DNA of 14,686 nt from Byssochlamys sp. IMV 00236 (lineage: Eukaryota > Ascomycota > Eurotiomycetes > Eurotiales > Thermoascaceae), in NCBI GenBank assembly GCA_001931875.2, contig MSJH02000036.1:1-14686 (forward strand). The letters run 5' to 3'. Below the pieces are notes generated by a model, which did no database searches, was not told the origin of the DNA, and worked only from the letters and a program-made list of their open reading frames with translations. Position numbers and translations under genes: made by a program. Shown in pieces: positions 1 through 8,993 of the stretch; the first letter of the stretch is position 1, and each line of letters opens with the position of its first letter.

Positions 1-678
1 CAACAAGATCTTTCATTTGTCCAGCTTCATCAATGCGTTCTTGAACAGCGGTCTTGTGATCTTCACGAGCTTGGACTAAGATGTTCTTGATACGCTATTG
101 ACACGTAAAAAAGATGTCAACATGGATCACTTCTCTCTTTCGCTTCCTCTCCCAACTACTTACAGCAATATGCTCATCAGCCATGTTTGTAAAGGGTTCT
201 CTAAGATATTTGAGAAGAACACCGAGAAGACCGGTAGTAGCAATCAAGACTAATGTTTCTTCATTCAAGATGTAGATTTCTTTAGAGATCAAGAAGGTAG
301 CTAAACCAGTGGCACCAGTGAGGTAACCAGCCTTGGCAACAATAGAGTTACCAGGAAGAGCATCGACAATGCTGCTGGGTTTTTGCTTAGATTCCTCTTT
401 TATATAAAAAAGTTAGCTTCATGTCGTATATTCAGGCTGTTTTTCTCTTTTTGATTACCTTGAGTTGCAGTAGTGAATCCACGAACACTATATCAAAAAG
501 ATAAGCAACAGTTTTTGTTTGTAATTCTATATCTTACGCAGAAGAACGAACAGTTTGACGGGCAGCAGTGAAGGCAGGGCGGGCAGCGGCGACTAATATA
601 GAATGTGTCAACCTTTAGTATATATGATAATTCCAAAATCGTACCTGCAGCACCTTTAGTCAATAATCTAAAAGACAT
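1..678 (-). CDS. ATP4: Mitochondrial F1Fo ATP synthase subunit 4 (subunit b), 5' part, runs off left edge
   Basis: Subunit b is the peripheral-stalk (stator) protein that ties F1 to the membrane part of mitochondrial ATP synthase. Exons inferred on the minus strand: 678-645, 592-538, 487-459, 396-164 and 94-1 (continuing outside). They give 148 residues in one frame. Residues 1-40 are rich in Ala, Arg, Ser and Thr with almost no acidic residues, as expected for a mitochondrial import signal. The next part (SSIVDALPGNSIVAKAGY) matches the yeast Atp4 segment just after import cleavage. Two hydrophobic stretches (GATGLATFLISKEIYIL and ETLVLIATTGLLGVLL) are the membrane hairpin. The charged helix starting RIKNILVQAREDHK is the beginning of the stator stalk. 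The ATG is the first in frame. At the exon 3/4 border the AG at 398-397 keeps the frame, while the AG at 396-395 would give a stop. About the last 60-90 residues are missing because the window ends. Confidence 0.93.
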
Positions 679-1406
679 GGCTGAATCTATAATTTAAAAA
701 AAGGTTAATTCATCAGGACTCGTATTGTCCATTAATGATGTCTTTACCAACAAAAGTAAAGAAAACAAAAATCTTATTTCGCGCGCCCCATATCCCTCCT
801 CTCTTTCAACCAAAATGTTTAAACGAATCAAAAAGGCCAGGGGGTGTCTCTATGGATATATATTTAACCGTAACCGACGTCACGTCTTTTATTTTTTGTT
901 TGGAATTATGCATTGTTCCCAAGGATATCATCAGAGGGAGCATTTATTTTTCTAAAAGAAGCCAAGATCACAAAACAACTAATTTTTAAAGAGTTATTAA
1001 GCGGAAAAGATGATATGTGATATATGTACACACTTACTAGAGTCAAGTGAAGGGAGAAATAAACGAAGCGCCCTTTCTGCTGGTGTATTTCTTTTTAAAT
1101 GTTCAATTTTGAAAGGTCCTTCATTTATTATTTATCATGAGGCAATATCATCATGAAAGCATACATGATGTTCTAGCCATGTTGATCCAAAAAGAGAAGA
1201 AAACAGAAAACCTGTAATGCGGAGTTAATGAGCTGCAGTACATAAATCGTGAAACCAAGGGAGTAAGTAAGGTAATATGAGTAAAGAAATTTTGAACAAG
1301 TAAATGGGTTTGATTTATTAGAAAGATAAATCTATTAAAAGTAGAATAAACTCCCATTCGTTCTTTTTTTTTTCGCTCTCTCTTTCTCTCTCTCTGTTTC
1401 TGTGTG

Positions 1407-1437
<31 letters not shown>

Positions 1438-1500
1438 GTATAAAGCGGATAGAATTCACCTTTTTTTTTCTTTTCTTTTTTTCTTGTTTCAATCTAAAAT
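679..1500. other. Intergenic spacer: upstream regions of ATP4 (minus) and the MFS_1-like gene (plus)
   Basis: This is a divergent spacer of 822 bp with no convincing gene. Short ORFs around 725-989 read through AT-rich low-complexity DNA and have no recognisable domain. A GACGTCA core (876-882) lies about 200 bp upstream of the ATP4 ATG, inside a GACGTCACGTC stretch. A compound CT/TG microsatellite occupies the end nearest the plus-strand gene. I see no tRNA or other RNA gene. Confidence 0.7.
1362..1438. repeat. Compound microsatellite: poly-T, (CT)n, (TG)n
   Basis: A T-run is followed by CT-rich repeats and then TG repeats, with an uninterrupted (TG)11 at 1411-1432. It ends about 60 bp before the ATG of the MFS_1-like gene, so it lies in the core promoter or 5' UTR. 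Its length is probably variable between strains. Confidence 0.9.
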
Positions 1501-3293
1501 ATGCTTTACTGGACAAGGCTATTGATTATAGCATATTCCACAACAAAAAGTGTAGAGGCATTTATACCCTTTTATTTATATGACAAGCTAAAATTGAATA
1601 CAATGTCAATATCAATATTTGTAGCCAGTATTTATTTACTTCGATCTATTTCTGCAGTTTGGTCAATAACTGCAAACAGTAGAACTCATTTATATGGAAA
1701 GATCATCACTCTATTGACAGTATTGTCCTCTATACCCTTTATTATCATATTAACTTTGGAAAATCAATCCTATGTTGTACTTGCTATCTGCTGTTTACTT
1801 GATGGTCTATTTTATCAACCACTCGATATATTAATTCATACAGTCATTATAAAGGTATTAGGAGATTATCGAACTATTTTCTATGGTATATACAATTACA
1901 TACATACAATTATATATATACAATTATATATATGACTTGTCTCTAATCTCAAGATGATAGGATCTTTTTTACGTTGGAAAGATATCACAGGTGTTGCCTT
2001 GATCGGAATAACGGGTTTAGTTATTCACTTTACAAATGAAGACAATATTAGACTCATATTGCTCATCCTTTGGATCATTGGAATGATATCCTTATCTATC
2101 ATATCAAACACAAATCAGGTTAAACCATCTAGTCCTGCAGAGTTAAATATCAGTGATGATCAAGCACCTCTCTTATTAAAAAATGCACTTAGTTTAACAA
2201 CAGATCAAAACAGTATCTACTTTCCAATATATAAACCATACAGTATATTTGGTGAACAACTATCACACATATCCGAGGAAGATGCTAGTCAATTAGATAG
2301 AATGTTGACAAATGATTCTTTGAGACATGTCTCAAGCTTTGATAGCAATGCACCTTCATTTTATACGAGAAGAACAATGACAAATACATATACGAATCAT
2401 AATAGCAATTATGATGATGATTACATCGAACAGGACATGACAGTAACCACTCATGCTTATGCTTTAGCTTTACTTCCACTGCCAACAACCACTGATCCTT
2501 TAGTTGCATTGTTATCTAAGCAAGAGGATGAAGAACTATATGATGATTTATTTATACCAAGAAACTATATTTTACCGATTAACCACCAACTGATCAAACT
2601 GAAAAATTGGAAATTAAAGACACTTGACATGTCAATTTTACTCTTGGGAATAGCAGATGCACTCTTGAATACATTCCTCTTTATGTATGCTTATTCTGTA
2701 CTTGGTATTTCTTTATCCATGATATCATGGTTAATTGTAACAAACATTACAAGCCAATCTATTGTGCACTGTATCGTCGAAAAGGTAATTTGAGGTAGTT
2801 GGTATATATAAAAGTGCTTAACTCTTCTTCTTCTTTGGGATCAGTGGTTTATCCACAAGTTGAACCTAACATTGACTACAACCCTAGTACACATTTGCTT
2901 AATTATATGCACTATCGTCTATCCTTGTCTTAAACCCAATAGCCCTATAACCAATGCAACCTTATTTGTATTACAGGCAGTACAAGGTATTACCATATAC
3001 TTGCTGAATTGGCAAAAGCTTGTCTAACCTTACATACAGCTGTTTCATTTCAACTAATCTGGTCCAGCGCAATTGATCAAATCCAGTTTACTGTTTGGAA
3101 TCAATATGAGCGGATGAAAGAAAGATCAAAGGCATCTGTATTGTTTAGCAGTATTGGCCCTGCTATAGGCGCTATCGTTGCAGGAATCGTGTTACAGTCT
3201 AGTCTAGAAGAATACTCTTTCTTACTCAAGATTGCTGTGGTAGTATTGGCTCTGAGCTTTGTAACCACATGGGGCTGGACAACGGATGAATAG
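1501..3293 (+). CDS. MFS_1-like major facilitator superfamily membrane protein, four exons
   Basis: Exons 1501-1885, 1961-2784, 2845-2986 and 3040-3293 join in one frame to 534 residues ending at TAG. Introns are 75, 60 and 53 nt. Intron 1 has CTAAT (1945-1949) 11 nt before its AG, and intron 3 has CTAAC just before ACAG. The N-terminus (RLLIIAYSTTKSVEAFIPFY, then IFVASIYLLRSISAVWS) has the layout of TM1-TM2 in MFS_1-like proteins. Residues about 120-135 (GDYRTIFYGSFLRW) sit where that family has its cytoplasmic D..R..YG..R.WGS-type motif. The C-terminal part (LQAVQAVSFQLIWSSAIDQ and SSIGPAIGAIVAGIVLQ) fits late helices. A hydrophilic, Asp/Ser/Thr-rich loop of about 165 residues (roughly 182-346) separates the two halves, longer than usual. 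The substrate is unknown; membrane transport is inferred from family only. The ATG at 1954, inside intron 1, is not taken as a start. Confidence 0.8.
1905..1932 (+). repeat. Short direct repeat inside intron 1 of the MFS_1-like gene
   Basis: Two adjacent copies of ATACAATTATATAT lie in the intron, preceded by further ACATACATA units. It is a small tandem duplication in AT-rich intron DNA, with no evident function. It keeps the upstream frame open past the true donor, which lengthens the apparent first exon. Confidence 0.8.
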
Positions 3294-3850
3294 CTTTATA
3301 TCGTGTAAAAATACGCGCTTGTACATTTCTTTATAAAGTTTTTATATACACTTTTTTATATGTATGATATCATATCTTGTAGTAAAATGTTATGAGCTGT
3401 CTATAATATGGGAAGTATTCTGTTAAAGATACTCTACTGCTGTCAAATAACAAGCTGTTTACTTACCACCATGCTTATTTAATGTCGATCATTTATTTTT
3501 GTAGAACAGCAGAATCAAGAGGGGAGATTTACATCCCTTTTTATATTTACCTACATTATCTTGTCCAATACCTCGCCTATTTATTTCAAACTCAATTTAT
3601 CTTGTCCATTATCTTTGTTATATTTCTGGTATTTGTGTATAAGAACAGTAGGAGTCAATATCTAACAATTACTATTCTTCAATAATATATTAATTACGGA
3701 AATGATAACAACTTGCGTATATTATATCTTACCGATGTATTGATCCTTTGCTACAAATAAATGAAACCTTCAGTTATGCTGTGCCCATAGTGTTTTCGCG
3801 TGCATTTTTGTGTGTGCGTAGTGTTTCCCTGAAATAAATGGACAAGGTAA

Positions 3851-3979
3851 ATGGACAAGTTAATGGATCGCATTGCCGAGGCTTACGGCCAAGTCACAGT
3901 CACTAACTGTCAAGGTTGGATCAGACATGCTGAGGCTTATTAGGATAAATGTCTGAAAAGAGAAACTGGTTTGAAGTGA
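3851..3979 (+). pseudogene. Relic of a DDE-type transposase C-terminus with a nonsense codon
   Basis: Reading from 3851 gives a short peptide with RIAEAYGQVTVTNCQGWIRH, followed by AEAY, a TAG at 3941-3943, then DKCLKRE and a TGA at 3977-3979. The pattern I-x-EAY...V-T...NCQGWIRH...Y-x-x-CL-x-x-E recalls the C-terminal tails of fungal DDE endonucleases of Tc1/mariner-like elements, where a Trp is expected at the TAG (TGG to TAG). Just upstream the start is duplicated: AAATGGACAAG occurs twice (3836-3846 and 3849-3859) in different frames, with a TAA directly before 3851. No catalytic DDE residues are present. It reads as an old transposon scar, not a working gene. Assignment to a family is from memory of the motif and is uncertain. 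Confidence 0.5.
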
Positions 3980-4230
3980 TATATCGTCTTAATAACTTTT
4001 TCAAGTGTCTACAAAAATAAACAGATTCGTCTCAAAAAAAAAATCAACTCGTCCAGGAATAAATTTAATTGGTCTAAAACCGTTAACTTGCTGTACTAAC
4101 AAACCTTTGAAAATCTCTATGTTATCCTAATGATAAAATGTCCACAGAGATCAGCTTTATTTCTATAAATAGATAGTTTTTCTTTTTAGCAGAATAACAT
4201 CTTCTCTGAAGGAAATCTTTTGTTATCCCA

Positions 4231-4321
4231 TAAACATGACTTTATACATCTGCAAAATGAGATTCAACTTGTGCAACACTAGGGTCGATACCACCAATCT
4301 CTAGAAAACAAATAGGCATTC
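4231..4321 (-). other. Possible terminal exon of an unknown minus-strand transcript (doubtful)
   Basis: On the minus strand a pyrimidine-rich stretch ending TTGTTTTGCAG (about 4335-4325) looks like a splice acceptor. It is followed by an open frame containing FLEIGGIDPSVAQVESHF and ending in TAA at about 4231. AATAAA occurs downstream near 4165. The peptide has an ordinary amino-acid mix, unlike the low-complexity ORFs around it, but I do not recognise it. No convincing upstream exon is visible on the minus strand up to 5000. It could be a gene fragment or chance. Confidence 0.2.
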
Positions 4322-4930
4322 TGCTGCAAAACAACAAGCAAACAAAGTAACATTATATGTCATTGTAAGCCATAAAGAGTATTCAGCTATTAAATTGCAC
4401 GCGATACTACTCAACTTGCTATAGTTTACAAGAATGACATAAACTTTTCTCTGTAATGTGTACAGAAAAGACAAAAAGTGTGCATATGCTGTAGATTTTT
4501 ACAGATGTATTTGTTTGTCCAAAAAAAAGGGACCTAAATTATAGATACGCCGACGCAGAAAATGCATATGGTTCTTATCAGAAATTTCTTTTGTTCTGGC
4601 ATGAGTACACTTTAGGGATGATGCCATGTTTATTTAAACCAAACCTGTCCTTTCTTTAGTCTGTCAATATTATCATAAGATAGAACAATGACATTAAACA
4701 ATACATGACTTAGTACTCATAAGGAATAGTGTCCTTATAAAATGTAAGCTAACTCCTCTCTCTCTCTCTCTTGGTCATCCCTTTAAAAAAAGGAGTCCCG
4801 AGATTTTCAATAACACAGATCTTCGAGAAAGACAGTTAAAAAGGTCAATGACCTGAGGAAAAAAAATCATCCAGAGAATAAGATAAAAAGCTCTGCATGA
4901 AGCATTCCCCTTCTTTTTTCTCTCTCTCTC

Positions 4931-4937
4931 TATATAT
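4931..4937 (+). promoter_or_regulatory. TATA-like box of the DHA1 transporter gene
   Basis: TATATAT follows a (CT)n tract and lies about 77-83 bp upstream of the ATG at 5014. The stretch in between is pyrimidine-rich, as in many fungal leader regions. Position and sequence fit a core promoter; there is no experimental support. Confidence 0.4.
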
Positions 4938-5013
4938 CCTTGCTGTTGATACTTGATCTCTTATCTCATTTTTCATCTCTCGTCTGCTTATCACATTCTC
5001 TTATTTTATCAAA

Positions 5014-6421
5014 ATGAAGCCTGATGATTCCTGTATCATCGGATTAGAAGAAACGGTCATAGAAACTGATGAAGACGTGACAAGACATAGCTTCCAAAGC
5101 ACTTCAAGCACGGAAAGTACTTGCGATAATGAAAGCATGGATAATGAAGAAAAGGAACCATACACAGCATTTTCAATACCACAGCAAATCTTATTTTTAG
5201 CCATTACGGCCTTTACCGCCATGATGTCTCCTCTGACTGCAAATATATATTTGCCTTCACTAAATCAAATTCAACGAGTAAATTATCAATCTTATCAAAA
5301 GAAACAACTAATGCATAATTTAGGATTTGTCGATATCTACTGAAAAAGTCAACCTGACTGTAACCGTCTACATGCTCGTGCAAGCCCTCTCGCCTTCTTT
5401 TTGGGGGACTTTGGCAGATAGCCTAGGCAGACGACCTATTTTAATGGGCACCATGTTTGTTTACTGTGGTGCTTGCATAGGCTTGGCTCTCACACCCAAC
5501 TACATTGCTCTTATTTGCTTCCGAATGTTACAAGCGTTCGGATCAAGCTCAGTGATCGCTGTCGGTGCTGGTGTATTAAGTGACATTGCAGATATTAAAC
5601 GGTAAATTGCTTTAATTTTTTTTCATCTTTTGTTGACATTTCCCCTCTTTTTGTTATAGACGTGGATCTTACTTTGGTATTTACTCTATCGGTCAATCAT
5701 CTGGCCCTGTCTTTGGTCCAGTACTTGGTGGAATCATTGCAGATACGCTAGGCTGGAGATGGGTCTTTTGGATCCTCCTGATTATCGGTGCTATTTCCTT
5801 GGCATCCGTAGCCCTTATTTTACCTGAAACCCTTCGTGTGCTCGTAGATGACGGGTCCGGGTATGCAAATCCTACAATCTGGCAATGGTACGCGCGTCGA
5901 CACGGAAAACTAGACGAAAAACGTATACAGGAAGTCAAAGCACGTTGTAACAAACGACCACCCATGAACTTTTTTAAGCCATTTACATACCTGTTTCAAC
6001 CTGATGTCTTTATCATCATACTATATAACGGTATAAATTATGCTGGACTCTATTGCTACTTGACCTCGACAACGAAGCAATTTAGTATTTATTTTCCATA
6101 TCTGTCAGAACTCGAGATTGGTCTCTGTTTCCTATTTGAAGGAATTGGTGTCATCCTTGGATCCTTTATTAGAGGACGCATTTTGGATTACGATTATAGA
6201 AAAACAAAAGAAGCGTTCAAGGAAAAGCATCCAGATCAACCGGATACAGAGATGCCTATTTACATGGCTCGCTTTAAAAAGGCCTGGATACACATCTTGT
6301 TCTTTCACACTATTACGTTTTTCTATGGCTGGTGTTTTCAATGGGGTACGCCTTTGTATGGGATATTGATCCTTCAATTCTTTGGTAAATGGTTGTCTAG
6401 CTTTGAAATTTATAAAGCTAA

Positions 6422-6470
<49 letters not shown>

Positions 6471-6808
6471 TGTAGTCGGGATCAACTACAGTGCTATTAG
6501 TACCACCACACAAACCATCTTGATTGATCTATTTCCTGGAAAAGGCGCTTCCATTACTGCTTCAAATAATTTAATACGTTGCTTATTAGGGTAAAAGAGA
6601 GCATACTTGTTTATCTTGTTTAAACACTTACCGTGAATACATATATAGTGCAGTGTCATCTCTCTTTATTGACATTGGTATTGAAGGTCTTGGCATTGGC
6701 TGGATGTTCACAGTCGTTGCCTCGATAATGACAGTATCCAATATCTGTATACCTATCTTATTGATCTTTGGACCAGCTTGGAGGAGAAAACGAACAGAAA
6801 GATCATAA
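5014..6808 (+). CDS. DHA1 (12-TM, QDR-like) major facilitator drug:H+ antiporter, five exons
   Basis: Exons 5014-5277, 5324-5601, 5660-6384, 6476-6590 and 6649-6808 give 513 residues. After an acidic, Ser/Thr-rich cytosolic N-terminus (about 1-50) TM1 begins (ILFLAITAFTAMMSPL). MFS motif A is clear at 116-126 (GTLADSLGRRP). Motif C of antiporters is at about 196-205 (GPVFGPVLGG), followed by GWRWVFW. LPETLR (235-240) before the central loop, then a DGSGYANPTIW segment, resembles yeast Qdr/Aqr1/Dtr1-type transporters. The central loop is basic and charged (KARCNKRPPMNFF, then an RKTKEAFKEKHP segment further on), and the protein ends in WRRKRTERS. Likely role: proton-driven export of drugs, polyamines or other small organic ions at the plasma membrane; the substrate is not deducible. 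Introns are 46, 58, 91 and 58 nt. Intron 3 contains a 43-T homopolymer. It converges with ZWF1, whose stop codon lies about 290 bp downstream. Confidence 0.93.
6385..6475 (+). other. Intron 3 of the DHA1 transporter with a 43-nt poly-T tract
   Basis: The intron starts GTAAAT, carries CTAAC at 6418-6422, and ends GCTTGTAG. T occupies every position 6425-6467 between branch site and acceptor, so the branch-to-AG distance is about 54 nt, against 10-20 nt in the other introns here. Splicing at these ends is required to keep the transporter frame (FF to VGINYSAIS). The exact number of Ts may be a sequencing or assembly estimate. Confidence 0.85.
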
Positions 6809-7098
6809 CAGGACAAAACTTGATCAAGTGTTATACCCCCGCTCCTCTATAGTATATATAGCTTCATAGCTATATCCAAATATAATTGTAACGAGTAATT
6901 ATTTGCATACGCCTGCACTACTTTACAAGAGTGCAATTATAAAATATAATCAGAAACCGTTATACACATATGTAATAATAACTATTTGTTTCAATCAGTA
7001 ATAAAAAGACTATTTGCATCCTAAAGTGCTCGAAAAGATTAAATAATCATTGAGAAAGCATTTGCTTTTATTTATACAAAAGAAAAAAAAAAAGACGC
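6809..7098. other. Convergent 3' spacer between the DHA1 transporter and ZWF1
   Basis: A 290-bp AT-rich spacer serves as 3' UTR for both genes. AATAAA at 7000-7005 on the plus strand could be the transporter's poly(A) signal. A poly-A run at 7081-7094 adjoins the ZWF1 stop. Nothing else is seen. Confidence 0.6.
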
Positions 7099-8730
7099 TT
7101 ATCCTTCAAGGTTTTGCTTGGGCCATTGATAGTTTTCATGGTCAATTCTTTCGACACCATATTTCTTTACAAACTCATCTAATGGCTCAGGTCCACGAGA
7201 ACCATAAGGATAAGGATGAGGCTTCACTTTGTCGTTTTCAATTTGGTGCAACAGTGGTGAAAAGATATTCCAAGCAGCAACCAATTCATCGTCTCTTACG
7301 AAATTGGAATGATCACCACGCATGACATCCAATATTAAAGTTTCATAAGCAGCAGGTATCTTCAAATTATCGTATCGAGACTTGTAAGTTAAATCAAGCT
7401 CTGTGATCATGCTGTCTACAGAGAATCCAGGAACCTTGTTATTAAACTTCATGTAAATGGCTTCTCCTGGTTGAACGCGGAAAACAAGTTCATTTCGAGG
7501 CACACCATGGAAAAGATTTCCGGGCACCTTCTTGAATTGGATACGTATCTCTGCCTTGCTGTTGTCCATAGCTTTTCCGTTCTTGAGAATAAAAGGAACA
7601 CCGTCCCAGCGTTCGTTATCGATCCAAAGGACAAGAGCAGCAAATGTGGCTGTCAGGCTGTCATCAGCTACTGTCTCATCTTCGGTGTATCCGGGCTTAT
7701 CGCCATTCTTGACATATTGTCCTAGCAAGCAGTCTTCCATCTTGACGGGTCTTACACATCGTAAGAGCTTTACTTTCTCATCTCGAATAGCCTCGGGTTC
7801 ACGCTTGATAGGGCGTTCCATAGCGACAAGAGCAAACAATTGAAGCAAGTCTATATGACAGCTAAGTGAGCATCAACACAGTGTACCATGTTTGGTGTAA
7901 CTTACGGTTCTGAAGGACATCACGGATGACGCCGTATTCATCAAAGTAACCACCTCTGCCTTCGCAACCAAAGGGTTCCTTGAGGGTAATTTGTACAGTG
8001 TCAATGTACTGGCTACTCCAAAGAGGACCAAAGATCATATTTGCAAATCTAACATTCATGATGTTCTTTGCTAATTCCTTACCGAGGTAGTGGTCAATAC
8101 GATATACCTATCGAGTGATGTTAGCGCTTTATAACATTAATATACGTTTATCATTACCTCTTCTTCAGGAAACAGTTTCTTGATTTCGTTCAGTAGCTTA
8201 CAGGCACTCTCGGAATCTTTACCGAAAGGCTTTTCAATAACAAGTGCGTTATGTCCTTCCTTACTGCGCACGAACTTGTGCAAACCTTGAGATACTTGCA
8301 CATAAACACTTGGAGGAAGTGCCATATAGAACATTCTGTTCTTTTGATCACCCTTGAGGCCACGCTTGTCTTCAGATTCCGAAATATACTTGTCAAGATT
8401 CTTAAAAGAATCATCTTCATCGTATTTGCCCTTGACATAATGACAGAGTTTAATAAATTCGTCTACCTTCTTTTTAGACTCGTCGTCCTCGGCTTCAAGA
8501 TTGGCCGTGACGCGCTTATGATACTCTTGAGTATCCAAATCAGATCGAGCATATCCCACAATTTCTGTCTTTTCAGGCAAGAAACCATCTTTGTAGAGAG
8601 AGAATAAGGCAGGGAATGTCTTCTTTTTGGCTAAATCACCAGATGCACCCAATACAACAATCGTGATACCGCCCTTTAATCGATTAGCGACGTCGTTGCG
8701 AAGTTTTTTAATAGCAGTCTCTTGTGGCAT
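7099..8730 (-). CDS. ZWF1: Glucose-6-phosphate 1-dehydrogenase
   Basis: It oxidises glucose 6-phosphate to 6-phosphogluconolactone with NADP+, the committed step of the oxidative pentose phosphate pathway and a main cytosolic NADPH source. Minus-strand exons 8730-8158, 8107-7906 and 7850-7099 give 508 residues, the usual eukaryotic length. The dinucleotide-binding motif [10 protein letters not shown] is at 28-37, VIEKPFGKD at about 164-172, and the substrate-binding signature RIDHYLGKE at 194-202, created right after the exon 1/2 junction. [19 protein letters not shown] crosses the exon 2/3 junction exactly as in the family. The C-terminal half has the expected [18 protein letters not shown] segment and ends [11 protein letters not shown]. 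Introns are 50 nt (branch site GCTAAC) and 55 nt. No key residue is missing. The ATG at 8730 has an A-rich leader upstream and is the first in frame. Confidence 0.98.
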
Positions 8731-8993
8731 GATGTATATTGATAATAAAGAATAATATAGAAAAAAAACAAAACAAAAGAAAAGAAAAGAAAAAAAGCAG
8801 ATCCTATTTAACTCAATACCCTCGCTTAAAGCCCTTTTTTTATGTGCTAAAAAGTCATTGTTTTATCATGCAGAACTTTTATTTACCCAATTAATGTCTG
8901 CTGTAATTGAACTGACTAATCAATTGAAGTTAGATTTACGTAATGACACCCCTCCCGCAACAAGGCATGATTTATACACGTTTCTTTTTTATT
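8731..8993 (-). promoter_or_regulatory. ZWF1 upstream region, also the 3' flank of MIC60
   Basis: The 263 bp between the ZWF1 ATG and the MIC60 stop must hold both the ZWF1 promoter and the MIC60 3' UTR. It has an A-rich tract (about 8761-8796, pyrimidine-rich on the coding strand) and AT-rich stretches. A plus-strand ORF from 8858 is antisense to the MIC60 tail and is not believed. No distinct binding site can be claimed. Confidence 0.5.

Larger units (their letters stand above)
3294..5013. other. Gene-poor spacer of about 1.7 kb between the two transporter genes
   Basis: The spacer holds the 3' UTR of the MFS_1-like gene, a transposase relic, a doubtful minus-strand exon-like fragment, two CT-rich tracts (about 4754-4771 and 4919-4930), and the promoter of the DHA1 transporter. 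The 67-codon ORF at 3482-3685 is AT-rich, hydrophobic and recognised as nothing; I do not call it a gene. No RNA gene was found. Confidence 0.7.

Noticed and set aside
725..989. Two overlapping plus-strand ORFs upstream of ATP4
   Set aside because: They lie in the ATP4 promoter region, overlap each other in different frames, have no recognisable domain, and run through AT-rich low-complexity DNA.
1151..1516. 121-codon minus-strand ORF
   Set aside because: Most of it is translated microsatellite (Lys/Arg/His/Thr runs) and it overlaps the start of the MFS_1-like gene.
1855..1953. Alternative intron with donor at 1855 and acceptor at 1953
   Set aside because: It keeps the frame but deletes the conserved-looking GDYRTIFYG segment and leaves the branch site too close to the acceptor.
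1954..2793. Separate gene starting at the ATG at 1954
   Set aside because: It starts in the middle of a membrane protein. Splicing 1885 to 1961 joins it in frame to the upstream helices with a good branch site.
3482..3685. 67-codon hydrophobic ORF after the MFS_1-like gene
   Set aside because: Its composition is that expected from AT-rich DNA, it has no splice context and no recognisable family, and it lies in a 3' flank.
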